Source of the DNA: Crocodylus rhombifer
Lineage: Eukaryota; Chordata; Crocodylia; Crocodylidae
Length of the DNA stretch: 64,000 nucleotides
Assembly: GCA_038503035.1 (NCBI GenBank)
Contig: JAVSML010024360.1
Span: 186,001 to 250,000, forward strand
Direction: 5' to 3'
The position numbers and the translations under genes were made by a program. A model generated the notes under the pieces. The model did no database searches. It had not been told where the DNA came from and worked only from the letters and a program-made list of their open reading frames with translations. Positions 1 through 11,392 of this stretch are shown here, piece after piece; position 1 is the stretch's first letter, and the number at the start of each line of letters is the position of its first letter.

Positions 1-908
1 GTTTCGAAAATGTAGAGTTATTGTACCTCCGTGTAACAAAAACAACCCCACTGACATGGACTTCGGTTGTTTAAAGTTACCTCGCCACCCAGAAATGGAA
101 AACTCCAGTCACACGTTGGTTATCAGCCCCAACATACAACATGCAGCCTTTGCAAAAAAAAGAAATGAAAAGAAAAAAAAAAACCATTGGAGTGTAGAAA
201 TTTTGACAGACATAAAGCACTGACTAGTCTTGGCAGGGAATTTCGGTGGGGCGCTTGGTTTGTTTGTTTTTTTACTCCTTTTTTGTTCCAAGGATAGAAT
301 GATTTATTTTCCCCAGCCATGTTTTCTGCAGAAAGGTGTTATTTATAAGCTGTGTTGCTCCTTCCCCTGATCAAGGGATATAGTCATTCCTTTCACTCAT
401 TTTTAGGACAATGTCAGATTCAAAAAGAGGAGAGTTGAAGACTCACTGAGGATCTTTCCCCACCCCTGCAATTATAGTTCACAGGTACAAACAGCTGCAG
501 GCACAGATGATGCCTTGAGTGTCAAGGGCTTGTTCTCTTTTCTCAGAAGCATTTGTTGTTGGGCAAGGCTTGGGATTTTGGCTGGCATTTGTTGATGCTC
601 CAGGTGGGACTTAGAAACCCAGAGGTTCATGGCTAGAGGGACTTGCTACTCTTCTTAGTGTCAGGCTGATAGCCACAGCCAGGATCAAAGACAAATTTTA
701 CCATACAGTCATAGGGGCATGGTCTCTTGCAGGGTGTGGTGAGTAGTAGGAGACATGGTTCTCTTCTCAGCATATTTTAACAAATTATTTCCTGCCCTTG
801 GCTGTGCTCTCATCTCCATGCTTTACTTGTGACAGGTTAATGTTTCAGGTGAGTACCTGGTAGATGTGCATAAGGGTAGTTCTTGAAGATTTTAAGAGTA
901 AATTAGGC
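1..908. other. no recognisable gene or repeat
   Basis: I see no gene, splice-bounded exon or classifiable repeat here. The short reading frames near 109-320 are by-products of A/T-rich runs (oligo-A at 157-184, oligo-T near 265-290). A low-copy ancient repeat could be present without being recognisable by eye. Confidence 0.5.
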
Positions 909-1247
909 CAGTGGTTTTCAACCTTTTTAAGTTCACTGCATTCCTCATTAGACTAAGACATGCCTTGCTAGAGTTAAGTCACTCCTTGGAAAATTCAAGC
1001 TTTCACTTTTTTGCTACAGAAAAATAATAGAGCAATTCTTCTGTTACAAAGAACTCAGAAATGCTAACCTGGTTTTAACTGTTTTTAATGCGGTGGATTC
1101 CTTTTTGAAATTTCTGGCTTTATCTGGTGACTCATGGGTAGGTGTTTGCATACCTGACAATGCTAATGTTGCATGGCACCCTACTACACCCTTAAAATGA
1201 TCTCATGGTAACCCAGATTGCCACAGCAGCCTAGCTGAGGATCACTG
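909..1247. mobile_element. non-autonomous hAT element (CAGTGGTTTTCAAC termini)
   Basis: The left end reads CAGTGGTTTTCAACCTTTTT. The right end, reverse complemented, begins CAGTGATCCTCAGC, so the termini are imperfect inverted repeats of the Charlie-like hAT type. The flanking octamers AATTAGGC (901-908) and GATTAAGC (1248-1255) agree at 6 of 8 positions, as expected for an old 8-bp hAT duplication. No transposase is encoded. The same terminus family recurs at 4591. Confidence 0.7.
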
Positions 1248-1261
1248 GATTAAGCAAACAC

Positions 1262-1372
1262 TTATCTAGAATGGTTTAGACAGGGAAGATCCTACCTTGA
1301 GCAAAGGCTTGGACTAGATGATCTTCTGAGATTCCTTCCAGCCCTACGTTTCTATGATTTTGTGATTCTAAT
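1262..1372 (+). mobile_element. CR1 LINE, 3' end fragment
   Basis: Short 5'-truncated CR1 tail in plus orientation. It carries the recognisable 'ggactagatgatcttctgag ... ttccttccagccct ... tctatgat' succession that ends sauropsid CR1 copies. No coding sequence remains. Confidence 0.75.
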
Positions 1373-1595
1373 TACATTCACACACGTGAGCCGTAACACC
1401 TGTACAGCTGTAGCTGGGGATTGTGAAGGTACAATGGTTGGCTAGAAAATGACTCCTGTTCATCAAAAACGTGCTTAATGACATGCACATGAGCAGCCTC
1501 ATTGAAGTCAACCGAACTATTCATATGTATAAAATGAAGCAACTGTGGAAGGCTGTTGTAGGGCCCATTAGTTTGGAGGTCTGAAGAACATAAAT

Positions 1596-1790
1596 TAAAG
1601 AGAGGTGGATGTGTTCAAGAAGACGCTGGATAGCCATTGGTGGGGGATGATCTTGGTATAGATTCATAGATGTAGAGTCAGAAGGGATTTTGTAGATCTT
1701 CTAGTCCGCCTCCCTGCCTTGGGCAGGAGAGAAAACTGGGCTCAAATGACCCCAGCTAGGTAAACGTCAAGCCTCCTGTCATATAGCTAT
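1596..1790. mobile_element. two abutting CR1 3' fragments in opposite orientation
   Basis: Bases 1596-1657 resemble a plus-strand CR1 3' region (ttcaagaagacgctggatag). From 1658 the sequence switches to a minus-strand CR1 tail that begins with 'gattcatagatgtagagtca' and continues through 'ctgccttgggcaggagagaa'. The second is the same subfamily as the antisense CR1 at 52969. The head-to-head join suggests insertion of one CR1 into another. Confidence 0.65.
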
Positions 1791-2274
1791 GCCTGTGTTC
1801 TACTATGGGTATTTCCCTTGCTTCTGGGCTTTGCTAGTTGCCCCCACCCGCTACCCCTATCCCTGTTTCTGCTATATGTCAGTGTGTTTTTAAATCTGCC
1901 TCAAGCATTGGCTGGTGGCTACAGCCAAGGCTGGGGATTTTGACTGGGATGTGCCAATGCTCCTGCTGGGACCAAAGCCAGAGCTTCCTGGCTCAAGGCC
2001 TCCCCCACCCCGACATTCAGGGTCAGACTGATCATCATGTTTGGGATCAGGAAATAATTTTATCCCATGGTCAGATTAGTATGAACTCTGGAGGTTTTTG
2101 CCTTCCTCTGTAGTAGGGGGCATGCCCCTCTACCCAGAGTTTCTTGAGAATATTGACAAGCTTTTATACAAGCAGGACGTTGGCTACTGTGGTTCCCCTG
2201 CTTTACCTGTGGCAAGTTAAGGTCTAATGTCTGTTGTATCAGGATTGATGGTAGTCTTACATAGCTTTTAAATT

Positions 2275-2390
2275 ATGGATTATATAGGATGGTTTGAAAA
2301 CAGAGAAGCTTGCCATAGGCAGGGGGTTGTAGGAGATGACTTCTGGATGCCCTTCCAGACCTACTTCTCTATGAGTCTATAAGCTATGAA
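2275..2390 (+). mobile_element. CR1 LINE, 3' end fragment
   Basis: Plus-strand CR1 tail: 'gcagggggttgtaggagatgac ... cccttccagacctacttctctatgagtctat'. It is decayed, non-coding and 5'-truncated. Confidence 0.65.
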
Positions 2391-4039
2391 AATGTTTTCC
2401 TGCATCCTTCCCCAAGGTGATAGTAACCCTGCCCTGAGTACCATAGTTAGGGTCTCCACTAGAAATACAAGGCAAAAATAATTTCACTGCAGCTTATTAG
2501 ACTGGTAAAACAGGTAAAATGCTAAACCTGTGAACTGAAGTTAGTTAGTATAACTATAGTAGTGTGTATATATAGTAGGAGAGAAGTGAGCAATATCATG
2601 TGACTTAAGTGATCAGTATAAACTTACTCTGAAAATGAGAACAGTATGTAATTACTTGCCTCAGAATAGTTGCTACCATCCTAGTACTAAAGGTATTTTA
2701 AACCTCACTTTACTTTCTTTGCAAGTTACAAACATTTCACAAGAAAGCTGAAATGTTGCTGAAGTTCTCCGATCCAAAGTCTCTTATCATTATCCGGTAC
2801 ATTTTGTAATTCCACCTAAGCAATTTAGAAGGTTAAATTCAGTCCTCCTCTCAATTTGCTTGCCATTCTGCACACTAAGCATCAGAGAGCACATCTGTAC
2901 TACTATCTGGGGACAATGATCAAGGTTACTCCTCACCAGCTCAAGCTACATGAACTGCCCCTTCTCATCTACCAGCCTGCCAAAGCCACGTACCAAATAC
3001 AGGAGTAGAGACAAAGAGTGGGCAGACAGATTTTTAGACTGCTCTGCTCAAGAGAGTGAACACTTCCAGTTCCTTGTAAGAACATCTCTGCTCATTTCTT
3101 GTCTCTCCTTCTGTGCTTGGCTCTAATTAGAAGCAGTACAGACAGAAAGTGAAGTACATAAAGGCTGGAGGTCAGGAACAGAAAGTTGTGAGATTACTAC
3201 TGCTGGATTTCCTGTGTTTGGGGTCTGCCGCTTCTGAACAGGCTCTAAACATACAGCAGGAAGGCTAGGCTATGAGCAGGCCTTCAGTTCAGTAGTGCTT
3301 CTAGGGGCAAGCTAGACTGCTTCTGACAAGTGAGCTAAGGGCCTGCCAAAGACAATGTGTCTGATGTGCAGGTGTTAGCTGAAGAGCAGGCAGGCCTGCA
3401 TAGCAGTGTAGAAATACCCAGAGGAGTACAAATTGCATATAATCACAGTTAAAGCTGAACAAGGGTATCTATTTAAATAATAATAAAAGAAAATACAGAT
3501 TAACTTCAATATTATTTGAATATTTTTTGTTTTTTCTGGACGCATTCCAATGAGATTCCGGTGTTAAAAAATAAAAATCGCTGCTAAGAAAAGTGATGGA
3601 GGGCATGTGGCATCAGCAAGCACCACCAGAAACCAGAGCCTGGCTGGCCAGAGCCATACTCTGGCTTTCAGCCAGGATCCAAGCGGCTGGCTCAGTGCCA
3701 CTGCTGCCCCAGCCTCCCCTACCCCACCCAGGTCACTTTGCCATGTGCCAGAGTGTGTGTGAAGGGGTGTGCCTGGGGACAAATAGCAGTGGCACAAATA
3801 TGTGCTGCTGCTGTTTGTCCCATAGGAAACGCATGCTTTTGCATGTGCACACTTGTCAGGACATGTCCTTTGAGTCCAATTCTGCAACCCTTAAACTGGA
3901 ACTCACTTTGAGCAGTCTTCCTGATGATATGGGGAATAGAGCTATGTAGGTAGGGCTTTATTGCAACTAGTTAAAGGATTAGATTTTTCCTCTTAAAAAT
4001 GTTTGGGGAAAGCAAGGGTCGTGTGATGTTTTTTGTGGC
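2391..4039. other. no gene; unclassified sequence
   Basis: I find no supported gene. Bases 3590-3880 are locally GC-rich and give overlapping open frames on both strands, one about 118 codons. They have no recognisable domain or splice context, and a short snap-back (CCTGGCTG...CAGCCAGG, about 3638-3676) lies inside them. I treat the frames as chance. Confidence 0.45.
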
Positions 4040-4240
4040 TTAGGATCACAAAATCAGGTTAAAAAAAGTTGCAGAGGACCTCAGGAAGTCATCTAGTCCA
4101 ACCCCCTGCTCAGGTCAGGATCATTCCTGCCTAAACCATCCCAATCAAATGTTTGTTGAACCTGCATTTCAGCTTCCAATCATGGAAGTTCTGAATAATC
4201 TAACTTCAGTGCCAAAATAGTTCATGTTATAGTGGAAAGA
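4040..4240 (-). mobile_element. CR1 LINE, 3' region, antisense
   Basis: Contains the reverse complement of the CR1 3' terminal region, recognisable as 'gaggacctcaggaagtcatc', 'tagtccaaccccctgctca' and 'taaaccatcccaatcaaa'. It is decayed and non-coding. Confidence 0.75.
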
Positions 4241-4590
4241 AACTCAGGGTCTATATATTCATTATTTTGAAATTTGTATCTGTTCCAATTTAGGATGAGC
4301 TCAACATTTTTGGAATTTCTCATGAAACATCAACACACAGTGTTTCCACAAAGCCCTGGCTGCCTCATGACTAAAACTAACATTACTTTCAGTTTCACAG
4401 ATGCCAAGAATTCAATTCAGTCAACAGCTGCCGGGACTCCCAGTCTACAGCTCCAGGCCAGCCTATCATGGAGAGCTGCCCTGGACTGGGGGCCAATGGT
4501 TTTCCAGACTCTCAGGCTAAATGTCTCCCAGTCTCCCCACTCAGCAGCAGGCAAGGAACACAGCCCCAGCTAATTCAGAATTCTCTAGGT

Positions 4591-4918
4591 CACAGGTTTT
4601 CAACCTTTTTTTAGTAAGTGTACCTCTGGCGGCTGGGGGGAGTGGGTAGCATGCGGCTGGATGTGGAGCCAGGGTACACTTACTAAAAAAAGGAGCAGAG
4701 AGGCAGCAGCACAGGGAAGTGGGAAGCGGTGACACGGGGTGATGAAAAGCTTCCCCCTGGCTAGCCAGCTGGTGCGTGCGCAACCCACAGAGGAGCGCTG
4801 CTGCCTTCACCAGCCCCCAGCCCTGCTCCTGGGAGACAGCGGTGCACCATCCCTGCCCACCCACCTAGGGCCCTCCAAGTACCCCTGGGGTATGCGTACC
4901 CCTGGTTAACAACCCCTG
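4591..4918. mobile_element. non-autonomous hAT element with perfect 8-bp duplication
   Basis: The termini are CACAGGTTTTCAACC at the left and, reverse complemented, CAGGGGTTGTTAACCAGGGG at the right. Both are followed by a 'tgtacc/gcatacc' subterminal motif. The octamer CTCTAGGT flanks the element exactly (4583-4590 and 4919-4926), which defines both ends and the hAT superfamily. The interior is GC-rich and non-coding. It shares the terminus type with the 909-1247 copy. Confidence 0.88.
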
Positions 4919-5458
4919 CTCTAGGTTACCAGGCTCTGTGCTGCAGATCTGGGTGAAAGCCCCAATTCCAGCTGGTGTGTGATAGTACAGGGCTGTTCAA
5001 CTGGCAGGCCATAAGGGGTCAACGTGGTACCTGCAGGCCCTGGCAGCTGTCTCCCACTCACACGTGGCAGGGGAGGTCCTGGGGGGCTTTGCACTACCAG
5101 TACAGCTTGCACATAGAGGAGCCATGCACAGCCAGTGCAGCACACACAGTATTCTAGGGAGGGAGAGGGGACACCCCCACAAAGCATGTGTTATGAGCAG
5201 GGATCTGGATTTTCCATTTCTCATGGAAAAATGGAAAAGAAACCACATTTCCCCTTTTACCCCTCAAAATATGGATTTTTCATTTTAACGGAGAGATGCA
5301 TGTATTTTGCACTTTTGCAAAGAGCTGTCTGGAGGCTGGCAGAGTTCCAGCCTGCAGCAAGGGGCTGGGAGGGAGGCAGGGGTGTATACGGCAGCCAGGC
5401 AGCCTGGAAAGCAGATCCCACAGGTAAGTCTGGCAGGGGAGATGGGATTGAGGCAAAG

Positions 5459-5480
5459 AGACAGACAGACAGACAAACAG
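5459..5480 (+). repeat. short GACA microsatellite
   Basis: A run of imperfect GACA units, 'gacagacagacagacaaaca', at about the junction between the hAT sequence and the CR1 inserted in it. Confidence 0.7.
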
Positions 5481-5589
5481 AATGATTGCTGGGTGACAGA
5501 GATGCACAATTTCAGACATGTTCAGGGACCAACATACACGTAAGCCCTGTAGATAGTAGGGGCACCGGGAGAGCCACTCTTGTGGGAGC

Positions 5590-6531
5590 TGAGGGAATAG
5601 TTCTCTATCAGGACAGGAAGATGAGGGCCTCAGTAGGACTCATGTGCCTATATACTATCACCAGGAGCATAGGGAACAAGCAGGAGGAACTACCCCTCCT
5701 ACTCTCCAGTGGGCATTATGATCTAGTAGGGATTATGGAGACTTGGTGGGACTCCTCACATGGCTGGAGCATAGCTATAGAGGACTACACCCTGCATGGA
5801 AGGGACCAGGTGGGGAAGAAAGGTGAAGGCATTGCTCTCTATGTGAAAGAGTAGTACATGTCCTTGGAGACTGACATCGACTCTAAAAATTAACAGCTCG
5901 AAACCTTCTGGGTTAAGTTGCAGGGGAGGGGAGTGGTGAACGGGGGGAAAAGAAGGACCTAACTGTAGGGGTATACTACAGACCACCAAGCCTGGGGGAG
6001 GAACTCGATCTGGAGTTAACCCAAAAATTGACTGAGGCTGCATGTGGACATGACGTGGTTGTCATAGGAGATTTTAATTATCCAGACATCTCCTGGAAGA
6101 AACACTTGGCCAAGTTGGATTGGTCACAGTACTTCCTGACCTGTGTCGAGGAGCACTTCCTGACTCAGGAGGTGCATGGGCCAACCAGAGGCAATGCTCT
6201 GCTAGACTTAGTGTGGCCAGGGGAGACAGTGTGGTAACTGAGTTAAACATAGAGAGAGTCTGAGCAACGGTGACCATGAAGCCATCATGTTCACTGTTCA
6301 ACAAAGGCAAACAAATCAGATAGCAGGATTGAAATCTTGGACTTCAAAAATGCAAATTTCAATAAGCTTAGGTCACTAGTAGGGGAAGTGCTGCAGGACC
6401 AGGGACTGAAGGCGAAAGGTGTGCATGAAGAGTGGTTGTTCCTTAAGGACATGATCCTTGAAGCACAAAGGAAATCCATTCCCATGAGGAGAAAAAAGGT
6501 ACCAGAGGGGCTAAGAAGCCCTCTTGACTAA
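5590..6531 (+). pseudogene. CR1 ORF2 endonuclease region, frame-broken
   Basis: This is the AP-endonuclease-like N-terminal half of a CR1 ORF2 polyprotein, which in intact elements nicks the target DNA. Open pieces at 5486-5854, 6028-6237 and 6337-6531 carry the segments ETWWDSSHGWS, VVIGDFNYPDISW and GPTRGNALLDLVW, in family order. Internal stops and frame changes separate the pieces (for example after the ALYVKE segment near 5853 and after LVWPGE near 6237). It is a dead copy, and no host function is suggested. Confidence 0.85.
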
Positions 6532-6862
6532 ACAGGAAAATCACAGTCCTCTTAAGAAAGAAGAAAGAGGTTTATAAACAATGAAAGCTTAGGGCAGTCC
6601 CCAAGGAGGACTATTCCACGATGGCCCGCATTTGCAAGGAACAGATAAGAAAGGCTAAAGCAGTGACCAAACTTAGATTATCAGTGGGACTCAAGGACAA
6701 CAAGAAGTCCTTCTTAGGTACATAGGGAACAGGAGAAAAATGAATGAGACTGTGGGGCCATTGCTCAACAACTCAGGAGAGCTGGTTACTGGCACTGAGG
6801 AGAAAGCTGAACTCCTAAATGACTACTTCACCTCAGTCTTTCACTGAACCAAGGGAAAGACA

Positions 6863-7910
6863 ATGCCAGGTAAAATACAGGATGAGCATGGTAGGAATAA
6901 TCACCTTCCTACTATTGTCATAGAATTGGTGTATGACCAATTAAAAAAATTAGACATATACAAGTTAGTGGGACTGGATGATCTTCATCCCAGAGTGCTG
7001 AAGGAGCTGGCCAAATTCATTGCAGAACCCCTGTCAAAACTCTTCCACAACTCATGGTGCTCTGGAGAAGTCCCTGAGGACTGCAAGATGGCTAGTGTTG
7101 TGTCCATCCACAAGAAGGACAGGTGGGAGGACCTGGGTAACTATAGGTCAATCAGCCTAACTTCCATCCTTGGGAAAATCCTAGAAAAGTTAGTCAAGGA
7201 TAAGCTTACAGAAGGTAAGATTCTGAATGACAGCCAGCATGGCTTCGTCGCAGGCAGGTCTTGCCTTACCAAACTCATCTCCCTCTATGACCAGGTAACT
7301 CGCCGCCTGGACATGAGAGAGCAGGTTGACATTGTATACCTGGACTTCCAAAAGGCCTTTGATCTAGTATCCCATGATGTCCTTGCAAGAAAATTGGAGG
7401 ATTGTGGGCTTAACTCAGAGACAGTCAGGTGGGTGAGAAACTGGCTGCAGGATAGGACCCAGAGAGTCATAGTGAATGGATCTACATCATCCTGGTGAGA
7501 AGTGGGCAGCAGTGTCCCACAGGGTTGATGCTTTGCCCAGTACTTTTCAACATCTTTATTAATGATTTGGAAGTGGGGGTGAAGCGCTCACTGGCCAAGT
7601 TCACAGATGACACCAAGTTATGGGGAAGCATGGTCACACTTGAAGATAGGCTATAGATACAGATGGACCTAGACAGACTAGCAAGTTGAGCAGATCAGAA
7701 TCTGATGAAGTTCAATGTTGAGAAATGTAAAGAGCTCCACCTCAGGATGAGCAACCCCCAACATACCTACAGGCTTGGCGGCACCAAACAGACTAGCACC
7801 ATGAATGAAAGGGACCTGGGGGGAATAATAGACCACCATATGAATATGAGCCGGCAGTGTGATGCTGTAGCCAGTAGGGCAAATAATACTCTGGCAGGCG
7901 TTATTTGATG
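6863..7910 (+). pseudogene. CR1 ORF2 reverse transcriptase, disrupted
   Basis: The reverse-transcriptase half of CR1 ORF2. The longest intact piece (6863-7498, 211 codons) shows the NYRSISLTSILGKILEK fingers segment, HGFVAGRSC, and the motif-A block YLDFQKAFD with its catalytic aspartate. A stop at 7496-7498 and a frame shift follow. The next block has FTDDTKLWG at motif C, where CR1 elements normally have FADD. The thumb-side piece 7705-7908 (FNVEKCKELHL) is again in a separate frame. It cannot make an enzyme as it stands. Confidence 0.9.
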
Positions 7911-8345
7911 CATCTCCAGCAAAACCAAGGAAGTGATTCTTCCACTCTACTCAGCACTGGTGAGACCGCAGCTGGAGCACTGTGTCCAGTTCTTCGCACC
8001 ACACTTTAACAAGGACATGGACAAGCTTGAGAGAGTCCAAAGAAGAGCCACCGTGTGATCAGTCTTAAAAGGCAAGCCATACGAGGAAAGGCTGAAGGAT
8101 CTGGGACTCTTCAGGCTGAAGAAAAGGAAGCTGAGAGGGGACCTGGTAGCAGCTTACCACTACACTAGACGAGTACATCAAGGGCTTGGTGAGCAACTGT
8201 TCACCAGGGCACCCAAGGGGAAAACTAGGAGTAATGGCCACAAATTCCTGGAAGATCAACTCAGGCTTAACATTAGGAAAAACCTCTTCACAGTCAGGGT
8301 GTCCAGACTGTGGAATAAGCTCCCTCCAGAGGTGGTGCAGCAAGG

Positions 8346-9420
8346 AGTGGGACAGAGCTATGGGTGGATCATCTGGGAGGCAGGGAGGTGAGGCTGTGTC
8401 TCTGTTGTGCACACTCCTGAGGGGGACAGAGAGATCAGTGTCCCCTAGATATGTGCATAGCATGGGGGCAGGTACGGGTTGCTCACTGCAGGCTCGGTCT
8501 CCCTGCCCTGCTGCCTTTCCCCAGGGCCTACACAATACAACAGGTGAGACCTGGCATGGCAGGGCAGCTCCTGGCCACAGAGAGATCTGCATCACCCTGG
8601 CAAGGTGTCCCCTTCCCACCCGCAAGCAGTGGGGACAATGGTGCAGAGTTGTGCCTCTCACTGCTGTGGGGTGGGAAAGGGGGCATGTTGCCAGGGCAGT
8701 GTGGAGTTTGCAGCAGCAAAGAGCTTCCCTGCATGGCCCCACTCTGCCCTGCCATGCCAGGTCCCACCAGCAGCAGATGGGGAGCTGGCAGCAGACAGCC
8801 TGCACCCCCTAACCCTGCACACAGATCTGGGGGGCACAGGTCCCCCCTGCTACAGCAGGAATGTACACAGTGGTGGGGAGCCAGCCCCACCCCGAGCCCA
8901 CAGCAGGCAGCCCTCCCCTGCTCTCCCACAGGCTCCAATCTGGCTGTGCCACCCATGGGGAATAGGAAGCTGGGCTCCATGATCTGCTACACTGCAGCAA
9001 CTGCTGCCTCCCACAGGTGGCAACTGGGGCTGAGGTGCTGCTGCAGGCGACTGGGGGCTGTGGACCCAGGTCCCTGGCCCTATAGCCCTGGCAGCTGGGG
9101 GCTGGTGGGAAGGAGGCTGTGGGGGCGGGGGAGTGAGAGGCACCAGCAGGGCCGGGGGGGCTCTACAGGGGAGTGAGGGGCACCAGTGGGGCTAAGGGGC
9201 TGTGGTTCATCATGAGTGAGGGGCACTATCAGGGCCAGGGGACTGTGGGCTGGGAATGAGGAGAGGGGACAAGGGGCTTTGGGAGGAGTGAGGGACACCA
9301 GCAGGGCCCAGGGGGCTGTGGGTAAAGAGTCAGGGGTACAGGCAGGGCTGGGAGACTGTAGTTTAGGAGTAAAGGGTCTGGACCTGCATTCTGTGAGCCA
9401 AGGGGGCAGGAGAAGCTTTG
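8346..9420. repeat. GC-rich hAT interior with minisatellite at about 9131-9370
   Basis: Non-coding GC-rich filler of the hAT element, related to 43440-44390 in the other copy. At about 9131-9370 the unit 'gagtgaggggcaccagcagg' recurs imperfectly at least four times with spacing of roughly 40-75 bases. The second copy shows only about one comparable unit (reverse complement near 43570-43600), so the array seems to have expanded here. Long open frames on both strands in this stretch are composition artefacts. Confidence 0.6.
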
Positions 9421-9755
9421 ATTTTCCATGATAAAAAACCCATAATAAAATACCAAAATTTATAGTTATTTAGAAATTATTTTATTATAGTGATTGAGGC
9501 ACTGGTAGGCTTCCAAATTGCTTTAAAATTGTAAATATATAAATAAAACATTTTTTCAACTGCTATGGAGATAAGTATAGTGGCATTTCAATTTAATTAC
9601 AGATTTTGCAGTTTTTACCAGAGAATTTGTGATTTTTTTTTTTATCAGAGAAAATTTGGATCCCTGGTTATGAGCAGTGTGCAGCTCAAGGGCCCCAAGC
9701 TGGCACCACCTGCAGCCCCATAGCAACACTGAAGCTGGACAACCCTGTGATATCA

Positions 9756-11336
9756 TATATAAATACCCGTGCAGCCCAGATATATTTAAATGAGCAGTCT
9801 TGTTATTTCCCTGACTTGGAACTAAGCTGCCAGTTGGTGACCGCTGCTGTAAGAAACAGCAGTCAAGGCAGAATGAAAGCAGCAAGGGGAGCAATTGCAG
9901 CCTTTTTCTAGTCAAGGGGTAAGACTGAGAAATGCAATAGAAAGAACTTTGTGGTGGGTAAAGATTGTCAATGAAGGAAGAGGAAGACACATCCAGGGAA
10001 GAAGTGAGAGGTAGCAAGGAATGGTCCTTGGATACTTAACAAGGATGGCCTGTGCTGAATCCCAAGAGATACTGTGGGCATATATACACCTAGATCCCCC
10101 CCGTGCAGCAGACAAAATGATAGGCCTGAAGGAAACCAGGCCAAAGACTAAACCAGGGAGGGGAGGGGCCTAGGGCCACACAACCATCTGGTCTTCACAT
10201 CATAACTTTAAACTTCCTATTACCTTAAGAGAAGTTTGGCCCCTCCCTTACAGCTGGTCTTCATGACATCAGCAATGCATCTTAGTAAAGGTGGGACTGG
10301 ACACACCCCACCCACACTAGCCTCCTGATGTGCTCCAGAGCTGGAAGTTCACTGCTGAGGCTGTTCTAGACTTGTCCCTGCTCCCTGCTTTCAGCCCTGC
10401 TAGAGACAGGGGGGATCTACAACTGGGTGCTAGAGATGAGTCCAGAGCAATTGTATGGGTGAGCCTCCAGCTCTGTGCACTCAGGTGGATGGAATGGTCC
10501 CTAAGATCTGTTGCTGACATGCTGGAAACAAGTCCTTATTTATATAAATGAAAGGGATCATGGGTGACCAAAAGCCTGTTATGCCAGACTTGGTCATGTG
10601 ATAGTGCCATGGATATTCAGGGAACCTCTTACACATATGTCTTCCAGGCTCCCAACTCCACAGGATGGATACATATCAGTGCTTCCCTGGTGCTAAGACC
10701 TTAGAAGCCCTTCAGTTCCCAAACCAACAACAGTCTGCATGGCCAAGAAGTCCTGAAGACACAGATCCTGAAAGCCCAGGCTTCTCAGCCATGCCTTAGG
10801 TTTTGCTCAGCCTTGCCTTGTAATTGGACAAAGGTTTGTCAACTTGTATGGTTCCATAAATCATTAAAGATTCTACTAGGTGCAGGTGATTTCTGGTCCA
10901 CAGAATCCCTATGCAAGTTCTTTGTGCTTATGGAGACCATGAAGCCATGAGGTAGAAATAATGTCACATGCCTTAAGTGATCAGTTTCACCAGACAGAAG
11001 TTTCTGTAGTGTATGTGAAACGCACGTTACAGCAAGCAGCTCATGAATGTTTCATAGCTCATATTATGTTCACATATCAATGGTTTAAACATTTTCAGGT
11101 AAACAAATACGTCTGAATTTTACTGTGTTTACATACAAGATGGAAACAAAAAAAAAAATTACATTTTTCAAACAGTTTGCCATGAATAGTTTACCCATCT
11201 AGTCCCTCTGTAGATTTCAAGAAATTATTTTAAATTTGGCATCAAAGGAGTAATCTACATAGGTGCTTTCATATATGAGAAACCTCTCAGGGGGAACTTT
11301 CTTTGTTCGCTGTACAAAGTTGCAAATCTTGTATTT
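9756..11336. other. no gene; unclassified sequence
   Basis: No supported gene or classifiable repeat. The stretch is mixed composition, with an A run near 11147-11159. Open frames around 10317-10551 overlap on both strands and show no domain. Confidence 0.4.
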
Positions 11337-11392
11337 GTACAAGGAGATTGGACCAAGTGACCCTCAAGGTCCTTTCCAATCCTGTGATTCTA
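11337..11392 (+). mobile_element. CR1 LINE, short 3' tail
   Basis: Reads 'ggagattggaccaagtgacc ... tcaaggtcctttccaatcctgtgattct', a truncated CR1 3' terminus in plus orientation. Confidence 0.6.

Larger units (their letters stand above)
5480..8345 (+). mobile_element. CR1 LINE, near full ORF2 length, degenerate
   Basis: Plus-strand CR1 retaining recognisable endonuclease (about 5590-6240), linker (6337-6531), reverse transcriptase (6863-7910) and 3' region (to about 8345). It lacks the usual CR1 terminal octamer repeats because it stops inside the 3' part, where hAT sequence resumes. The reading frame is broken many times, so it is inactive. It sits inside the hAT at 5198-9666 and must be younger than that element. 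Confidence 0.85.
5198..9666. mobile_element. hAT element, copy 1 of a family also at 43006
   Basis: The termini are CAGGGATCTGGATTTTCC and, reverse complemented, CAGGGATCCAAATTTTCTC. They are flanked by the exact octamer GTTATGAG at 5190-5197 and 9667-9674. An A/T-rich subterminal zone (9420-9560) matches the reverse complement of 43300-43440, and the left subterminal region (5300-5440) matches the far end of that copy, so the two lie in opposite orientation. A CR1 LINE interrupts it (about 5480-8345). The remaining interior is GC-rich, non-coding and includes a minisatellite. Confidence 0.85.
4988..9747. mobile_element. outer hAT element, split by a nested hAT
   Basis: The left end is CAGGGCTGTTCAACTGG. 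The right end, reverse complemented, begins CAGGGTTGTCCAGCTTC. The flanking octamers are TGATAGTA (4980-4987) and TGATATCA (9748-9755), 6 of 8 identical. With the inner insertion (5198-9666) removed, the element is only about 0.3 kb, so it is a small non-autonomous hAT. The terminus resembles those at 26417, 57336 and 61101. Confidence 0.75.

Noticed and set aside
3564..3949. Overlapping 107- and 118-codon frames
   Set aside because: They are mutual antisense frames in a GC-rich patch without homology that I can recognise.
8065..9176. Long Cys/Pro-rich frames on both strands (up to 246 codons)
   Set aside because: They lie in the non-coding CR1 3' end and GC-rich hAT interior, overlap each other, and have no domain.
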